Positions 1 to 11,182 of a stretch of DNA of 64,000 nucleotides are shown in pieces. Each line of letters starts with the position of its first letter. Position 1 is the stretch's first letter. Source of the DNA: Cordylochernes scorpioides (taxonomy: Eukaryota; Arthropoda; Arachnida; Pseudoscorpiones; Chernetidae); contig CP092880.1 of the NCBI GenBank assembly GCA_030710605.1, positions 19,033,791-19,097,790 of the forward strand. The letters run 5' to 3'. The notes under the pieces were generated by a model. The model was not told the DNA's origin and did not search any database. It saw nothing but the letters and a program-made list of their open reading frames with translations. Position numbers and translations under genes: made by a program.

Positions 1-458
1 GTACCCAATGCCCTTTACCAGCAGGATAACGCTCGACTGCACACTCGCATTAGCCACAAGCTCTGAAAGATGTACATATGCTTCCCTGGCCACCGTACTC
101 TCCTGACCCCTCACCAATCGAGCATGCCTGTGAATTATTGAACGCCGTTTGCATTCCTTGCCTCAGCCGCATTCAGAAGACGAAATGTGACAAATGGATG
201 AAAGAGAATGGAGAGTCATTCCTTAGGATGCCATCTGTAGTCTGATTGACCATCTACCTAGACGTGTTGCTACGTGCATCGCCGTCCGCGATGGTCCTAC
301 TTGCTACTGGGCCGACGCCGTTCTCGCTCTATATTATGACTATCATTTTTAAATAAAGAATACTTATTGCTCGTTCCTGCCTATCTTTCATTGTTTTCAA
401 AGTTTCATCACTTTCTGGCCCCTCTTTTTTGGTGTTCCATTTTAAATGTCACGCAGTT
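1..458 (+). pseudogene. 3' part of a decayed Tc1-like transposon
   Basis: The fragment enters from outside the window and holds the C-terminal third of a Tc1-like DDE transposase. The block around the second catalytic Asp (YQQDNAR) is still readable near position 22, but stops and frameshifts follow at once. It ends in a terminal inverted repeat resembling that of the complete copy at 7628-9047 (ttggtgttccattttaaatg) and then a TA at 459-460. It is a more decayed member of the same family. The 5' part lies outside the window, so its length is unknown. Confidence 0.85.
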
Positions 459-1999
459 TATTTCGAAATATAGCAATCCAGATCGAATCAATAACTATAT
501 TTAAAAGCTTATATATTAAATCAACATTATTTATTTTCATAGTTATATTTTCCGACGAGGGGCTGTTTTCTCAATTTCATCTTGGATTCAACTATTGCAA
601 ACTCCAGTATGTTTATAGAAAATATTAACCAAATGTTAATTTTCAACTTCATATAAACCTACTTAACAAATTGTTGAATGAATTATAAGGAATAGTTACA
701 AAGACCTAGGAAAATGTGACATTGATAGATTACCAGTTTTGATCAGTACGACTCCTCGCTAGGCTTTCTCTTTTAGATTTTCTTATACTTGCTACACATT
801 CTCTATTCAAATAGTAAATGTATTTGGTTCATTTAATTAGCATATTGTCTTATATTGGGTCCTCCATTTTTACACTAGATCGCCATTAAAATAGGCTTGA
901 TGAAAAATTACAAAACTAAATTTAATAAAAATATATATGTAATATAATTATTAATTTGAATTAATTTGGACCCTTTTTTGATTGCTGATTGTTATTCCTA
1001 TGTTAGACCCTGTTGTCTTACTGTAGGATTGGTGACTTGTGGTGGTTGATGGCGCAGTCGTTAGTTGAATGGTAGGGTTCCACAGGGGAAGTAACGAGAG
1101 GGAAAACAGGATGGGATTAAATCTAGGACTTCGCGAATAAGGGAGAGAAGGTTGTTTGACTAATGGGGTATTTTCCTATCACATGGTCGGAAAAAAGATT
1201 AGGCACGTCTTGCTCCTCGTCAGGTCGACTTCCCTACTGCCTGCTTTGAGTCCGAGATTTTCCTCGTTAACTCTCTATGCCTCTCATTGGTTGAGATCGT
1301 CTACGTGGTTACTTTTGATTGGCTGTTAGCTACTCATGCTGAACTGTGATTGGATATTGGTACCTCCATTGTCTTTTCATGATTACCATCCTCCAGGAAG
1401 AAGAAGGTCTTTGAACTTAGTTTTATGGTTCCTGGGTAATGACCTTTACTTCCTGGATAATGATATACTGGTAATTGCTGTTCTCTCTTTTTCGCGAGGC
1501 CTAACTTTTATTAAAACCTTCTGGACGATACATTGCATATATTGTGGTGGGGTTACATCTTGGTATATACAAATTATGACATATATATACAAATAAAAAT
1601 CGTATTCTTTTTCTTCAAGTGAGAATATAATGGGAAAAAATTCTCTCTCTCCCTTTAGCTTAATTTTTATTATTGTATAATTATTATCATTATTTTTATC
1701 ATATTTTTTCAACCTATCTCTTCGCTTATTCATTTTACTACCCAGCCCATGACGCGTAACGGTCGGGGCTTTGCTGGAGTTTTCTTTTTTTTTATCCTAT
1801 TATACCCCTCTATTTATCCCTATATTTATAAAAATTCACTGTATATACATATGTATGTATGTTTTTCGGCTATACACGTCCACAATACGTATATAATCTG
1901 GCTGAAATTTCAACAGTATATAGAGTTGAATATGGAAAAACCTATAGGCAAATTTTCAGGCTTCTATATCGAATATCTTTGGAGTTATTAATAAATGTT
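459..1999. other. AT-rich DNA without a recognisable gene
   Basis: Short open frames occur on both strands but none resembles a known protein or has coding-like composition. Around 1047-1062 the string tggcgcagtcgttag resembles the primer-binding site of some insect Gypsy elements, but no flanking LTR could be delimited. The stretch is probably old transposon debris. Confidence 0.5.
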
Positions 2000-2393
2000 C
2001 GCCATTTCACTCGCAACTAGCACCTCACTACGGAAACTGCGGGAAGTAAAGTTCGGGGAGGATGGACCACGTGGGGCGACGGGGAATTGGTGGAGCGGGA
2101 CGTTTCACAAGAGTGACCTTGAGTGACGTAATGACGGCGTAGGGGCAAGAAATCACTCGCTATCATTTTATGTATATATCAAATTTGAAATATATTCATA
2201 TAAAATCAAATAATATAATTTTCAAATATCGTTGTGGAAATTTACATTTTTATTTTTATATTTTAAAAACAAAGTTTGGAGCGAGACTTTCCACAAGAGT
2301 GACATCCACGACGCCAATTTATAATTGCAACGAATAGTATTTGCATAAAAACATTTAATCGGGTAAAACCCGGGCGTTGCCGGGGTCATTTGG
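2000..2393 (-). repeat. RTE-like non-coding repeat, 5' end with GC hairpin
   Basis: Read on the minus strand, this starts near 2393 with a GC-rich hairpin (accccggcaacgcccggg) followed by ttttaccc. The same arrangement occurs on the plus strand at 54151 and 54296. I infer a non-autonomous retroposon family present in at least three copies here. There is no coding sequence, and the left boundary is uncertain. Confidence 0.45.
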
Positions 2394-2424
2394 CTAATAT
2401 ATTATATATATTACATTATTTATA

Positions 2425-3398
2425 TGGTAATTTAAACCAACAATCCCATATTGTATATATCTTATATCAAGATTTTCATGTTTTATAATAGAAACACATC
2501 TGTAAATGATTATACGCATGATTGTCATGTGTCATTACATCACCATATGTATTGTACTTTGTACAGATTAAGGATAAATAAATATAACTCTGTAATAGAT
2601 TAAGAGTTGAGCTGAAACAAGAGATAGAAGTCATAACGTCTAAAATCGAGCATATAGCAGTCCCAAAACAAGGTCTAAAGATGGAAACCGCCACGGCGCC
2701 AGTGTCCAATTTCGCCAGACAATCCACGCCCCTGTCGCATATGCTGTAATGCAATACTTCCTTTCTCGGGAAAGATATATATAAGGCCCCCGTATTAACC
2801 TATAAATAAAGTCACTTTACAGTCACTTGACAGTTACTTCACCATCTGCGTGAGCCCTCGTCGATTGTACCCCAGGTCCACCTCATCCACCATGTAGACC
2901 AGTAAGAACTCTTCTATCTCCATCTTTCGCTCCTAGCTCAACTTTTATCTGTTCACGGAACTTTCCTAGTGCAACTGTGTCTTCGTTTCTTTTGTATGTA
3001 CATTCCCAAGCTTTCCACTCTGCCTCGATCACGACTGCCTGTACTCTGTGAGAACTGTTAAAGGTCTTACAAGGTGCAGAGAGGTACTGGAAAACTCCCC
3101 ATCCTGAATGTTCCTCTCGGTTAACACAGTATAGCGAGAGTTACAGGCATCACACTATAGATTAAGTCGACTGGAAACTTCACCACAGTTTTAGTCGACA
3201 GGATTCTACAAGAGGCTACTGTTAAAGGTCTTACAAGGTGCAGAGAGGTACTGGAAAACTCCCCATCCTGACTGTTCCTCTCGGTTAACACAGTATAGCG
3301 AGAGTTACAGGGACTCACACCATAGATTAAGTCGACTGGAAACTTCACCACAGTTTTAGTCGACAGGATTCTACAAGAGGCTACCAGACCTCACCACA
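2425..3398 (-). mobile_element. Solo LTR related to the LARD LTRs
   Basis: The segment begins TGGTAATTTAAACC and ends CACCACA, so it has TG...CA termini, and TATA flanks it on both sides (2421-2424 and 3399-3402). That is the 4-bp target duplication expected of an LTR element. Its sequence aligns with the 1.8-kb LTRs of LARD-AB and LARD-CD on the same strand: shared blocks include taagagttgagct and the tctcggga..tataagg core. The strand is inferred from that homology. No internal region is present, so it is best read as a solo LTR left by recombination. Confidence 0.75.
3054..3381. repeat. 164-bp tandem duplication inside the solo LTR
   Basis: The unit starting actgttaaaggtcttac at 3054 recurs at 3218 with only a few differences. 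The related solo LTR at 10438-11173 has the unit once, so the duplication is private to this copy. Confidence 0.9.
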
Positions 3399-3428
3399 TA
3401 TATATAATGTAGTTGGATTAGCTAAATA

Positions 3429-3666
3429 CAGGGTGATCTAAAAGTCTTGCACAATTTTAAAAATTAATAACACCTCGAATATTTGCGCTAGAGAAATGCG
3501 GTAAACACCATTGTGTTCAGGATGCAATGGGATATTCACGGCAAATAATAACAAATTCGAAATTGATTTTAGTTACAATTTTATTCGCTAGATGGCGCTC
3601 TACCAGAATCAGAGATTCAGCGTCCAAATTGTTTTATAAATTTAAAAAATATAACTGATCGACACG
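3429..3666 (+). repeat. Left terminal inverted repeat of the rosa-like element
   Basis: It begins cagggtgatctaaaagtctt and ends near gatcgacacg. It pairs with the reverse complement of 5753-5990 with scattered substitutions and small indels. It contains the box gctagatggcgctc. Confidence 0.85.
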
Positions 3667-3908
3667 TATTATTCCTTTTTGAATATCAGGAAAGAACCCT
3701 AATACCATTTCGCCAAAAGTAGAAGAATTGGACGACGATTTTTGAATGCCATCCGAGATATGTAAATAGGTAAATGCCAATTAAAATATGTAGCAAAAAA
3801 ATAATATTTTAAATGCGGTTTGCTGGAATTCTCTCAGAGATTTAAATTTCGAAGACAATACATTTCTGATTATTTAATTCAACTCTCTCTCAGTATCGAT
3901 TATATTTA

Positions 3909-4754
3909 AGAAGACTGGATCTCTGAAAGCAAAACCTCGGAGTGGAAGACCATCGATATGCAAGTCAGTGGCTGTTACGCTTTCGCAGAATGTTGAAGCT
4001 ATTAAAACGTTATCCACGTATGGAGAAGTAAGTGCTCGACAAGTTTCTCGAAAAACGAGGATTTCGTATGAAACAGTTTGGAGAGCTCTAAGAATTTTTC
4101 TTAAAAAATACCTGCACAAAATTCAAAGATTTCACGAGCTAAAAGTCGGCGATTTTGAGAAGCGTCAAGAATTCTCTGCATGCGTTTTCCGGCAAATTGA
4201 TGTTGATCAAAACTGTTTGTGGAATGTTCCGTGGACAGATGAAGCTCACTTTCCTCTAAACAGAGAAGTTAACACTCAAAACAGCCGCATTTGAGCAACA
4301 GAAAACCCTAGGGATTTTACAGAAATGCCACTTAATCAGCCCAGAGTTACAGTTTGGTGTGGGTTCACTTCTTCTTATATTATTGGGCCATTTTTCTTTG
4401 AAGTAATCAATGGAAGAACTTTTAAAAACCGTTTCTGTATCTGGAGAATGTTATATTTACCTTTTGAGAGAAAAGGGTATTCCCATATTGCAGGACAGAT
4501 AAGCACTAAGCGAAATAACATTCATGCAAGATGAAGGACCTCCTCAAATCTTCCGCGGTGCCAAACAATTGCTGAAGGATGCGTTCGGTGAAGATCGTGT
4601 GATAAGTCGCCACTTTATACACCAGTTGCCTCCAAGATCACCAGACTTGACGCTTTGCGATTTTTGGCTATGGGGGTACATTAAGTCGCGTGTTTATCGA
4701 TGCCGGCCTACCACTTTGGCCTTGTTGAAGGCCTCTATCAGACGGCATGTTTAA
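3909..4754 (+). pseudogene. rosa-like (DD41D-type) transposase, disrupted
   Basis: In the family the product binds the inverted repeats and cuts and pastes the element. Here an N-terminal helix-turn-helix region is visible: GSLKAKPRSGRPS near 3920, then QVSRKTRISYETVWRALR. The first catalytic Asp lies in TDEAHF near 4238, the second in MQDEGPP at 4524, and the third in SPDLTLCDFWLW. By my count 42 residues separate the last two, close to the 41 of rosa elements. An in-frame TGA at 4292 replaces what is probably Trp, and a frameshift near 4524-4534 breaks the frame again. The N-terminus upstream of 3909 is not readable. Confidence 0.8.
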
Positions 4755-5752
4755 TTAATTTAAACAAATATGTTATTTAATGCTGTCCAATCTGTCATCT
4801 ATCGTCTGCAGGCGGTGTTTGAGAATGAAGGGCGCCACATTGACCGAGGATTGTGACCTAATACGAGAGAGAAGGCAGTTACCTGATGTTTTATAAAAGC
4901 TGCCATGTATTATATTAGCTACCAATATTTTGCAGCTCTTTGTGTTGGGTTATGGGGATAATAAATGATGTTCTCACATCTTGACTCTTTTATTTTTTGT
5001 GAACAGTATTTTTTTTTTTTTGTCATTTGCTCACATCTTATATTATGTCGTGCAGACCAAAGTGTTATAACTTCTCGAATACCCTGGTACACATCATTTT
5101 ACCCCTTATGTTTAGTTTATCACTTCTTGCTCCTTAGAAGAAATGACATAAAGAATATTCTCTGTACACCCCTAACTTTAGAAATTTTGCGCAAAAAAAT
5201 AAAAATAAAATACAAAATTATTTAACTACCACGTTATTCAACACAAAAAGTCAATCTAAAAATGATTTTTATTTGAGGGGACACATTTTTAAAATTTTGT
5301 ACAGTATAATAAGCAATGATAACATTTGACAAGCCCATAGGATATTTAGAATAAAGTATGACAAATAGATTTTGTCACCCCCCTCTTTATTTCATTTGTT
5401 GGATCATGACAAATTTCCAGTTAAATAGTCAAGTGTCGCCAATTTGTCAAGAGACTATACATTTCTTATAGCAAGAAATCCTATTAGTAGTGCTATAATA
5501 ATTTTTGGCACTATATTAACATTTAAAAAATCGTGTATTGATTTCAGCAGTGTTTTTCAAAATTCAATCTATTTCACAAAACCGCATCTAAAATATTTTT
5601 TTTCGCTACATGTTTTAATTTGCATTTACCTATTTTACATATCTCGGATTACATTTGAAAATCGTAATTCAATTCTTTTACTTTTGGCAAAATGGTGCTC
5701 TATTAATTTATCATTTGATATTATGAGGGTTCTTTTCAGGTAAAAAAAAAAA

Positions 5753-5990
5753 CGGGTCGATCAGTTATAATTTTCAATTTATCAAACAATTTAGCCGCTG
5801 AATTTCTGATTCTAGTAGAGCGCCATCTAGCTAATAAAATTGTAACTAAAATCAATTTCAAATTTTTAATTAATTGCCCTAGAATATCCCATTGCATCCT
5901 GAACACAATGGTGTTTACCGAATTTCTCTAACGCAAATATTCGCGGAGTTATTAATTTTTAAAGTTGTGCAAGACTTTTGGATCATCCTT
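5753..5990 (-). repeat. Right terminal inverted repeat of the rosa-like element
   Basis: Reverse complement of the left repeat, ending gcaagacttttggatcatcc followed by tt and then TA. Divergence from the left arm indicates an old insertion. Confidence 0.85.
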
Positions 5991-5997
5991 TATCAGA

Positions 5998-6453
5998 GAA
6001 CAGGCTAAATCAATGTTTAGTTAATTTCTGTGTCACCAGATGGCGCTCTGCCTTCTGTAAAGCACATGTGCTCCTGGTCAGAATATGCCATTTTTATTTT
6101 TAATATCAACACCTGACTTTTTATTGTTATTTTTTCTATCAAATTTTCATGCGATAAGCGTATTTACGCAAGTTTGGCCTCAAATACCGATTTCTTGGTT
6201 TTTCAAGAAGCTTCTGGGACCAAAAATATTTTTGATCGCAATTGTACGACCTACTCCACGCTGACGAGCGCCAAAAGCGCGAAACGCGTTCGTGGGTCGC
6301 TTTTCTTGATTTATTGAGAAATTGGGTTGGCTAAATTTCACTGAACAGGCTAAATCAATGTTTAGTTGATTTCTGTTCGACCAGATGGCACTCTGACTTC
6401 TGTAAAGCCCATGGCTCCTGGTCAGGATATGCCATTTGTATTTTTAATATATA
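5998..6453 (+). repeat. 345-bp repeat unit with terminal copy, containing a hammerhead ribozyme
   Basis: A block of about 110 bp starting gaacaggctaaatcaatg at 5998 recurs at 6343 with few differences. That makes one full 345-bp unit plus the first third of a second. The hammerhead motif sits in the middle of the unit. The arrangement resembles either the LTR-like repeats of Penelope elements or the short tandem repeats called retrozymes, both known to carry minimal hammerheads. No protein is encoded. The left copy starts 6 bp after the TA of the rosa-like element. Confidence 0.7.
6247..6299 (+). ncRNA. Type I hammerhead self-cleaving ribozyme
   Basis: All invariant core positions are present. 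CTGACGA (6261-6267) is followed by stem II GCGC-CAAAA-GCGC (6268-6280) and GAAA (6281-6284). A minimal stem III (ACGCGT, two pairs and a two-base loop) then leads to U-U at 6289-6290. Stem I is formed by CCACG (6256-6260) with CGTGG (6291-6295), and beyond an internal bulge CGAC (6247-6250) pairs with GTCG (6296-6299). Predicted cleavage is after 6290. A very short stem III is characteristic of hammerheads in Penelope-like elements and animal retrozymes. Function is inferred from the fold. Confidence 0.85.
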
Positions 6454-6469
6454 TCTATATATATATATA

Positions 6470-7460
6470 TTATCGCACAAATTCCACCACCTCAACAACC
6501 ATTCGACTTAATCTCTATAGATACCATAGCTGGATTTTCAAAATATGGACACTCCAAGACATATCTACACGTAATAGTGGATCATTTAACGCGATATGCT
6601 TGGACCTTTCCATCAAAGTCCACCAGTACCCAAATGTATATTCAAACCCTCAAAACTGTTTTACAACAAGGATTTCCAAAACGTCTGTTATCTGACAGAG
6701 CGCCCGCTTTTACCTCAGAAAAATTCCGTAAATTTCTAATAACACATGGTATACAACCCCTACTCATCACCAGTAATAACTCACAAGCAAACGGCTTAAT
6801 AGAACGTTTAAATGCCACCATTACAGGCACGCTCAGACTAGCTTATCTAGAAAATCCGAAGGCTTCCTGGACTCAACTAGTTAAGCGCGTCACTCAGACG
6901 TATAATAACACACCCCATTCTGTCGCAAGTTTTCCACCCACCTACTTAATGTTCAATGTTATCCCCCCAGATCTAAGAACTCATCTTAACCCATACCCCG
7001 AAATAACTATAGCTCGAGAGATAGCACGCTCTCGTACCCAAAATAAGCATAAAAAGATAAAGAAACATTTGATAAGCAGCCCAGAACACCACATTTCGAA
7101 GTAAATGATCTTGTTTTGGTCAAAAATTATAGACATCCTGACACAGGTAAATTAGCACCATATTTTATTGGACTATATACAGTAATTGAAATAACCTCTC
7201 CCAATGTCGTTCGAATAGATCGCCCCAATCTACCTCTCAATAGAGACAGTGACACCATACATGTCAATAAATTAAAATATTACACAGAGAATATTCTATA
7301 CATCACACCTCCACAACCCCGATCTGTTCAAAACCGACAGCGATTGTCTCAAGATGTATATCTCAGTGAATTCAATCATTTGACTCCAGATATCTTCGGG
7401 ACGCAACTATACCGAATTATACCGCCTACAACCTCACAGCCCTTTTAGAATTTAAATCCC
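6470..7460 (+). pseudogene. Gypsy-type integrase fragment, third lineage
   Basis: The frame from about 6470 to 7104 carries the DDE integrase core. The first Asp is in LISIDTIAGF, the second in LLSDRAPAF and the Glu in NGLIERLN, with 35 residues between the last two as in retroviral-type integrases. After a frameshift near 7080 the C-terminal domain continues to 7448 (VNDLVLVKNY, then LAPYFIGLYTVIEI, a GPY/F-like module). No reverse transcriptase or LTR is found beside it. It differs clearly from Gypsy-1 and Gypsy-2. A Tc1-like element lies just downstream at 7628. Confidence 0.8.
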
Positions 7461-7627
7461 GATATTTTCAAATAGGCAAGAAAAAGGCCAACCTCGAAAA
7501 AAAAAAAGAAGAGAGAGAAGTAAATAACAAACCTAACAAATATCCCGCGGAGGATGAGTAACCCCAGTAATAGAATCCCCGACAAAAAACAGCGGCAATT
7601 GCCCTTTAGGCGACCCCGTTTCATGTA
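7461..7627. other. Tail of the Gypsy fragment up to the Tc1 insertion
   Basis: Purine-rich sequence (a run of A at 7497-7507, then gaagagagagaag) follows the integrase remnant and ends at the TA target of the Tc1-like element. Nothing else is recognised. Confidence 0.4.
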
Positions 7628-9047
7628 CACTGCGTGACATTAAAAATGGAACACCAAGAAATAGTGGCCAGAAAGTGATGAAACTCGGCAGACAGAGAGA
7701 GACAGGGACGAACAATAAGTGATCTTTATTTCAAAATGATAGTCATAATACAGAGCGAGAACGGCGTCGGCTTAGTAGCAAGTAGGATCACCGCGGATGG
7801 CGATGCACGCAGCAACACGTCTAGGTAGAGAGTAAATCAGAGTACGGATGGCGTCCTGAGGGATGGCTCACCATTCCCTCTCAACCATTTGCCACAGTTC
7901 GTCTTCTGAACGCGGCTGTGGCAAGGCATGCAAACGGCGTCCAATGATGTCCCAGACGTGCTCAATTGGTGAGAGATCAGGAGAGTACGGTGGCCAGGGA
8001 AGCATCTGTACATCTTGCAGAGCTTGTTGGCTAATGCGAGCAGTGTGCGGTCGGGCGTTATCCTGCTGATAAAGGGCATTGGGTACCCCCTGAAGGTAGG
8101 GGAGTGTCACCGGTCGCAGCACATCATCAACGTATCGTTAGGGCCGTCATAGTGCCCTGAATACGAAGTAAAGGTGACCTGGAATCATACGCGATTGCGC
8201 CCCAAACCATGATTCCACGTTGTCGCACGGTGGGGCGTTCCACAATTGCTGCCGGATTGGACCTTTCTCCACGTCGACGCCACACGCGTACACGGCGACT
8301 ATCACTGGACAAGCAGAAACGCGACTCATCTGAGAACACGACCCTGTGCCATTCCGTCATCCACGTCGATCTAGCCCGGCACCATTCCAAACGTTGGCGC
8401 CTTTTCGGTGGGGTCAATGGCAGTCTTCTTAGCGGACGGCATGAGTGCAAGCCATTAGCAACCAATCGACGGGAAATGGTTCTGGTCGAGATGGAATGAT
8501 CTAGGGTGTCTTGCACATGTTGCAGGATGGCGGTACAAGTGGCTTGTGGGGCCGCCACTGCTTGTCGAAGGATACGCCGATCCACACGTGCTGACGTCAC
8601 TCTGGTTGCACCGACATTCCTATAAATTGCCACATTTCCTTGTTCCAACCATCTTCTCCACAGTCGGTGCACCGTGGACGCACCAAGGTGTGTATCAGTT
8701 GCGATTTGACGTATGGACCAACCTGCCCTTTTCAGTCCGATCACCATGCCCCTCGTAAAAGCGTCTGTCTGCTTGAACTGCCTCCGTTTACGATGACCTG
8801 GCATTCTCTGTTATTACACGTGTCTTTTGACACAAGAACAAAATTTCTACAATGATTTTCCTTGAAGAAATAACGACACGAATACTGTCCTTTCTGCAAG
8901 TTCCTTCCCTTATATCTTACTCCATGTGCGCACGAGGGCTGCGCATTTTACATCATTTGCATAACTCGGTTAGGCGCGTCTACCCTGAAATTTGCATAAT
9001 TTTCTGGCCACTATTTCTTGGTGTTCCATTTTCAATGTCACGCAGTG
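7628..9047 (-). mobile_element. Complete Tc1-like transposon
   Basis: The 1,420-bp element has terminal inverted repeats of about 47 bp that differ at one position (cactgcgtgacatt at both ends). It is flanked by TA at 7626-7627 and 9048-9049. One transposase gene fills most of it on the minus strand. The near-identical termini and few coding lesions mark a fairly recent insertion. The fragment at 1-458 is a more decayed relative. Confidence 0.93.
7772..8804 (-). pseudogene. Tc1-like transposase with two lesions
   Basis: The enzyme would bind its inverted repeats and catalyse cut-and-paste transposition. From the ATG at 8804 come two helix-turn-helix regions (IRQIATDTHLGASTVHRLW, then RTISRRLVANGL). 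The catalytic Asp is in VVFSDESRF, the second Asp in YQQDNARPH and the Glu in SPIEHVW. I count 32 residues between the last two, against 34 in canonical Tc1. An apparent single-base insertion near 8137-8140 shifts the frame just before the YVDDVL block. A TGA replaces a probable Arg codon after VEREW near 7865. The frame then reads to a stop at 7772. Both lesions are single-base, so they could be real decay or assembly error. Confidence 0.9.
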
Positions 9048-9049
9048 TA

Positions 9050-10437
9050 TATACAACGTTCTCTCTCCCCGCTCACAAAGCTGTTATCTAAATATCCGTT
9101 ATTGGAATGATCGACATGTGTAACGCGTGTTTTACATCAACCATTTATATTTCCTCGAGAATTTCACAAATTCCCAGACAGAGAGTCATAAAAACACCGA
9201 TGTTTACCAAAGGGATATGAACTAGCTACACACCACATCGATAACTTCTCTCTAGAAGAAATACTTTAGAAGAAATCATTATAACAATATTTAATTATAT
9301 TCTTTTTTGTATAAAATATTTTACTTTTATTTTTCATAATATTATTTTAGTATTACAAAAGATTTATTTGTTGTCAAAAACACTTTAATTCTTCATTATT
9401 ATTACTTTTATATATTGTATGTTTGATTTTGTCCACTTAAACTTTATTCAACCACAATGATATTTCTATATTTTCATTTATATTATATTTGTTTTTATAC
9501 CTTTATATAATATGACCATGTTTATCATTAACTATCGGGCATCCACAGTAATCGTTTACAACAATCTGTTTCTCTAACCACTTCAGTGTACTTTTCACTA
9601 CTATTTTTCTCTCTCTCTCAGCCATTGCTTCACATCAACGTAGAAAAACGACAGTACTGCTTGACAATTTTTTTTTATTTCGTAATTTCAACAAACTCTT
9701 TGAACACAGTTCCCAAGATTTAAAAATCCCAACTTCTGGCCTGAACACGTTTCAAAAGTTTATTTCAATCATTCGCAGAGAACAATCACCAACGCATGCA
9801 CAAAGCGTTTACAACTTTCATTTTTCTTTAGCTTTAGCGGACCACAATCAACCTTTGATTTCAAGTCAAGTCAGATCACCTACTGTCGCTACAACAATCC
9901 TACTTATCGCATGGCTCCATTTTACCCCTTTCAATCATATTAATGAACAACCTTTTCTTTAACAACTTTTCAACCCAATAACCCTACAATTGTGACAAAG
10001 CACTGTAACCTTATACAGGATCACAAGTGAAACATTGCCTAGGAAGACGCTCAAGTCTATATCCTCGCTTTGCACCTGGATCTAAGTATTTGGTTGCATA
10101 TTCTTTAACCCCTAACCCTCTCCAACGCCCACCAATAATCTCTTAGAACATCATTTTATATATATATATAGTTTAATCATCATTATTTTATTTGATCACA
10201 CAAAGGTTTATCTAAATTTCTCTTTTATAATGAATATCATAACTTTCAAATTAAACATAAGTTTTATTTTTATTATTTTCAGATATATCCAAAAGAATCA
10301 TCTTGTTATAGTCCTTTTTAACCTCACATTTTAAATTAATTGAAATAAATTTTAATTACTTACCTGTGTTAGAGAGGTTTTACCCGTTTAAACCTGGATG
10401 AACCTTTTCACTCCCGGGGCCCATCTATGGTAATTTA
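9050..10437. other. AT-rich DNA without a recognisable gene
   Basis: No open frame of note and no transposase or polymerase motif is visible on either strand. The stretch contains simple TA runs (near 10159) and one short telomere-like string near 10128 that is not repeated. Confidence 0.5.
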
Positions 10438-11173
10438 AACCAACAACCCTATATTATATAATACTTATAACAAGATTGTCATGTTGTATATAGAAACACA
10501 TCTATAAACAATTATACGCCTGATTGACATGTGTCATTGCATCACCATATGTAATGCACTTTGTACAAACCGAGGATGAATAAATAAAACTATGTAATAG
10601 ATTAAGAGTTGACTTAAGGCAAGTTTGAGAAGTTCAAAACGTCTAAAATCGAGAGAGAAAACCAACAACCCTAAAGAGGAATTTGGCAGGTCGTTCCATC
10701 AAGGTCATTGGGTGTAGAATACCTCAGACGCCCCACGCCCTTTGCACCCGTTCGAAGTCCAAATTCCCGCATCCATTCTCCCCTCGGCAAAGATATATAA
10801 AACCTCTGCCCTAGCCGAAAATATAGTCACTTAACCATCAGCGTGAGCCCTCGTCGGTTGTACCCAGGTCCACCTCATCGATCATGTAGAACAGTAAGAA
10901 CTCTTCTATCTTCATCTTTCGCTGCTTAGCTCGACTCCTATCTGTTCACGGAACTTTCTTAATACAACTGTGTCTCTTCGTTTTTGTGTGAACATTCCCA
11001 AGCTTTCCACTCTGCCTCGACCACGACTGCCTGTACTCTGTAAAACTGTTAAAGGTCTTCCAAGGTGCTGAAAGGTACTGGAAAACTATCCACACCCTGA
11101 CTGTCCCTCTCGGTTACTATAGGGTTGCCACTCTCGGTTACCACACCACAGCAAGAGACCTTCGGTTACCACA
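10438..11173 (-). mobile_element. Second solo LTR of the same family
   Basis: It begins TGGTAATTTAAACC and ends GGTTACCACA, paralleling the solo LTR at 2425-3398. Flanks are tcta and tata, a target duplication with one mismatch. It shares the taagagttgact block, the tatataaaacc TATA-like segment and the cagcgtgagccctcgtcg block with the first copy, but has only one unit of the 164-bp duplication. The BEL-1 element begins 10 bp downstream. Confidence 0.7.
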
Positions 11174-11182
11174 TATAAATAT

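Larger units (their letters stand above)
3429..5990 (+). mobile_element. rosa-like mariner transposon with long inverted repeats
   Basis: The 2,562-bp element is bounded by TA on both sides (3427-3428 and 5991-5992), the target duplication of the IS630/Tc1/mariner superfamily. Its ends are inverted repeats of about 238 bp, long for this superfamily. The centre holds a decayed DDD transposase. About 1 kb of AT-rich non-coding DNA separates the transposase end from the right inverted repeat. Spacing of the last two catalytic Asp residues points to the rosa (DD41D) lineage. The copy cannot make an intact transposase. Confidence 0.85.

Noticed and set aside
1047-1062. Primer-binding-site-like string tggcgcagtcgttag
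   Set aside because: No LTR end, polypurine tract or coding sequence could be tied to it.
10125-10140. Telomere-like string aacccctaaccctc
   Set aside because: Occurs once and is not repeated, so it is not a telomere tract.
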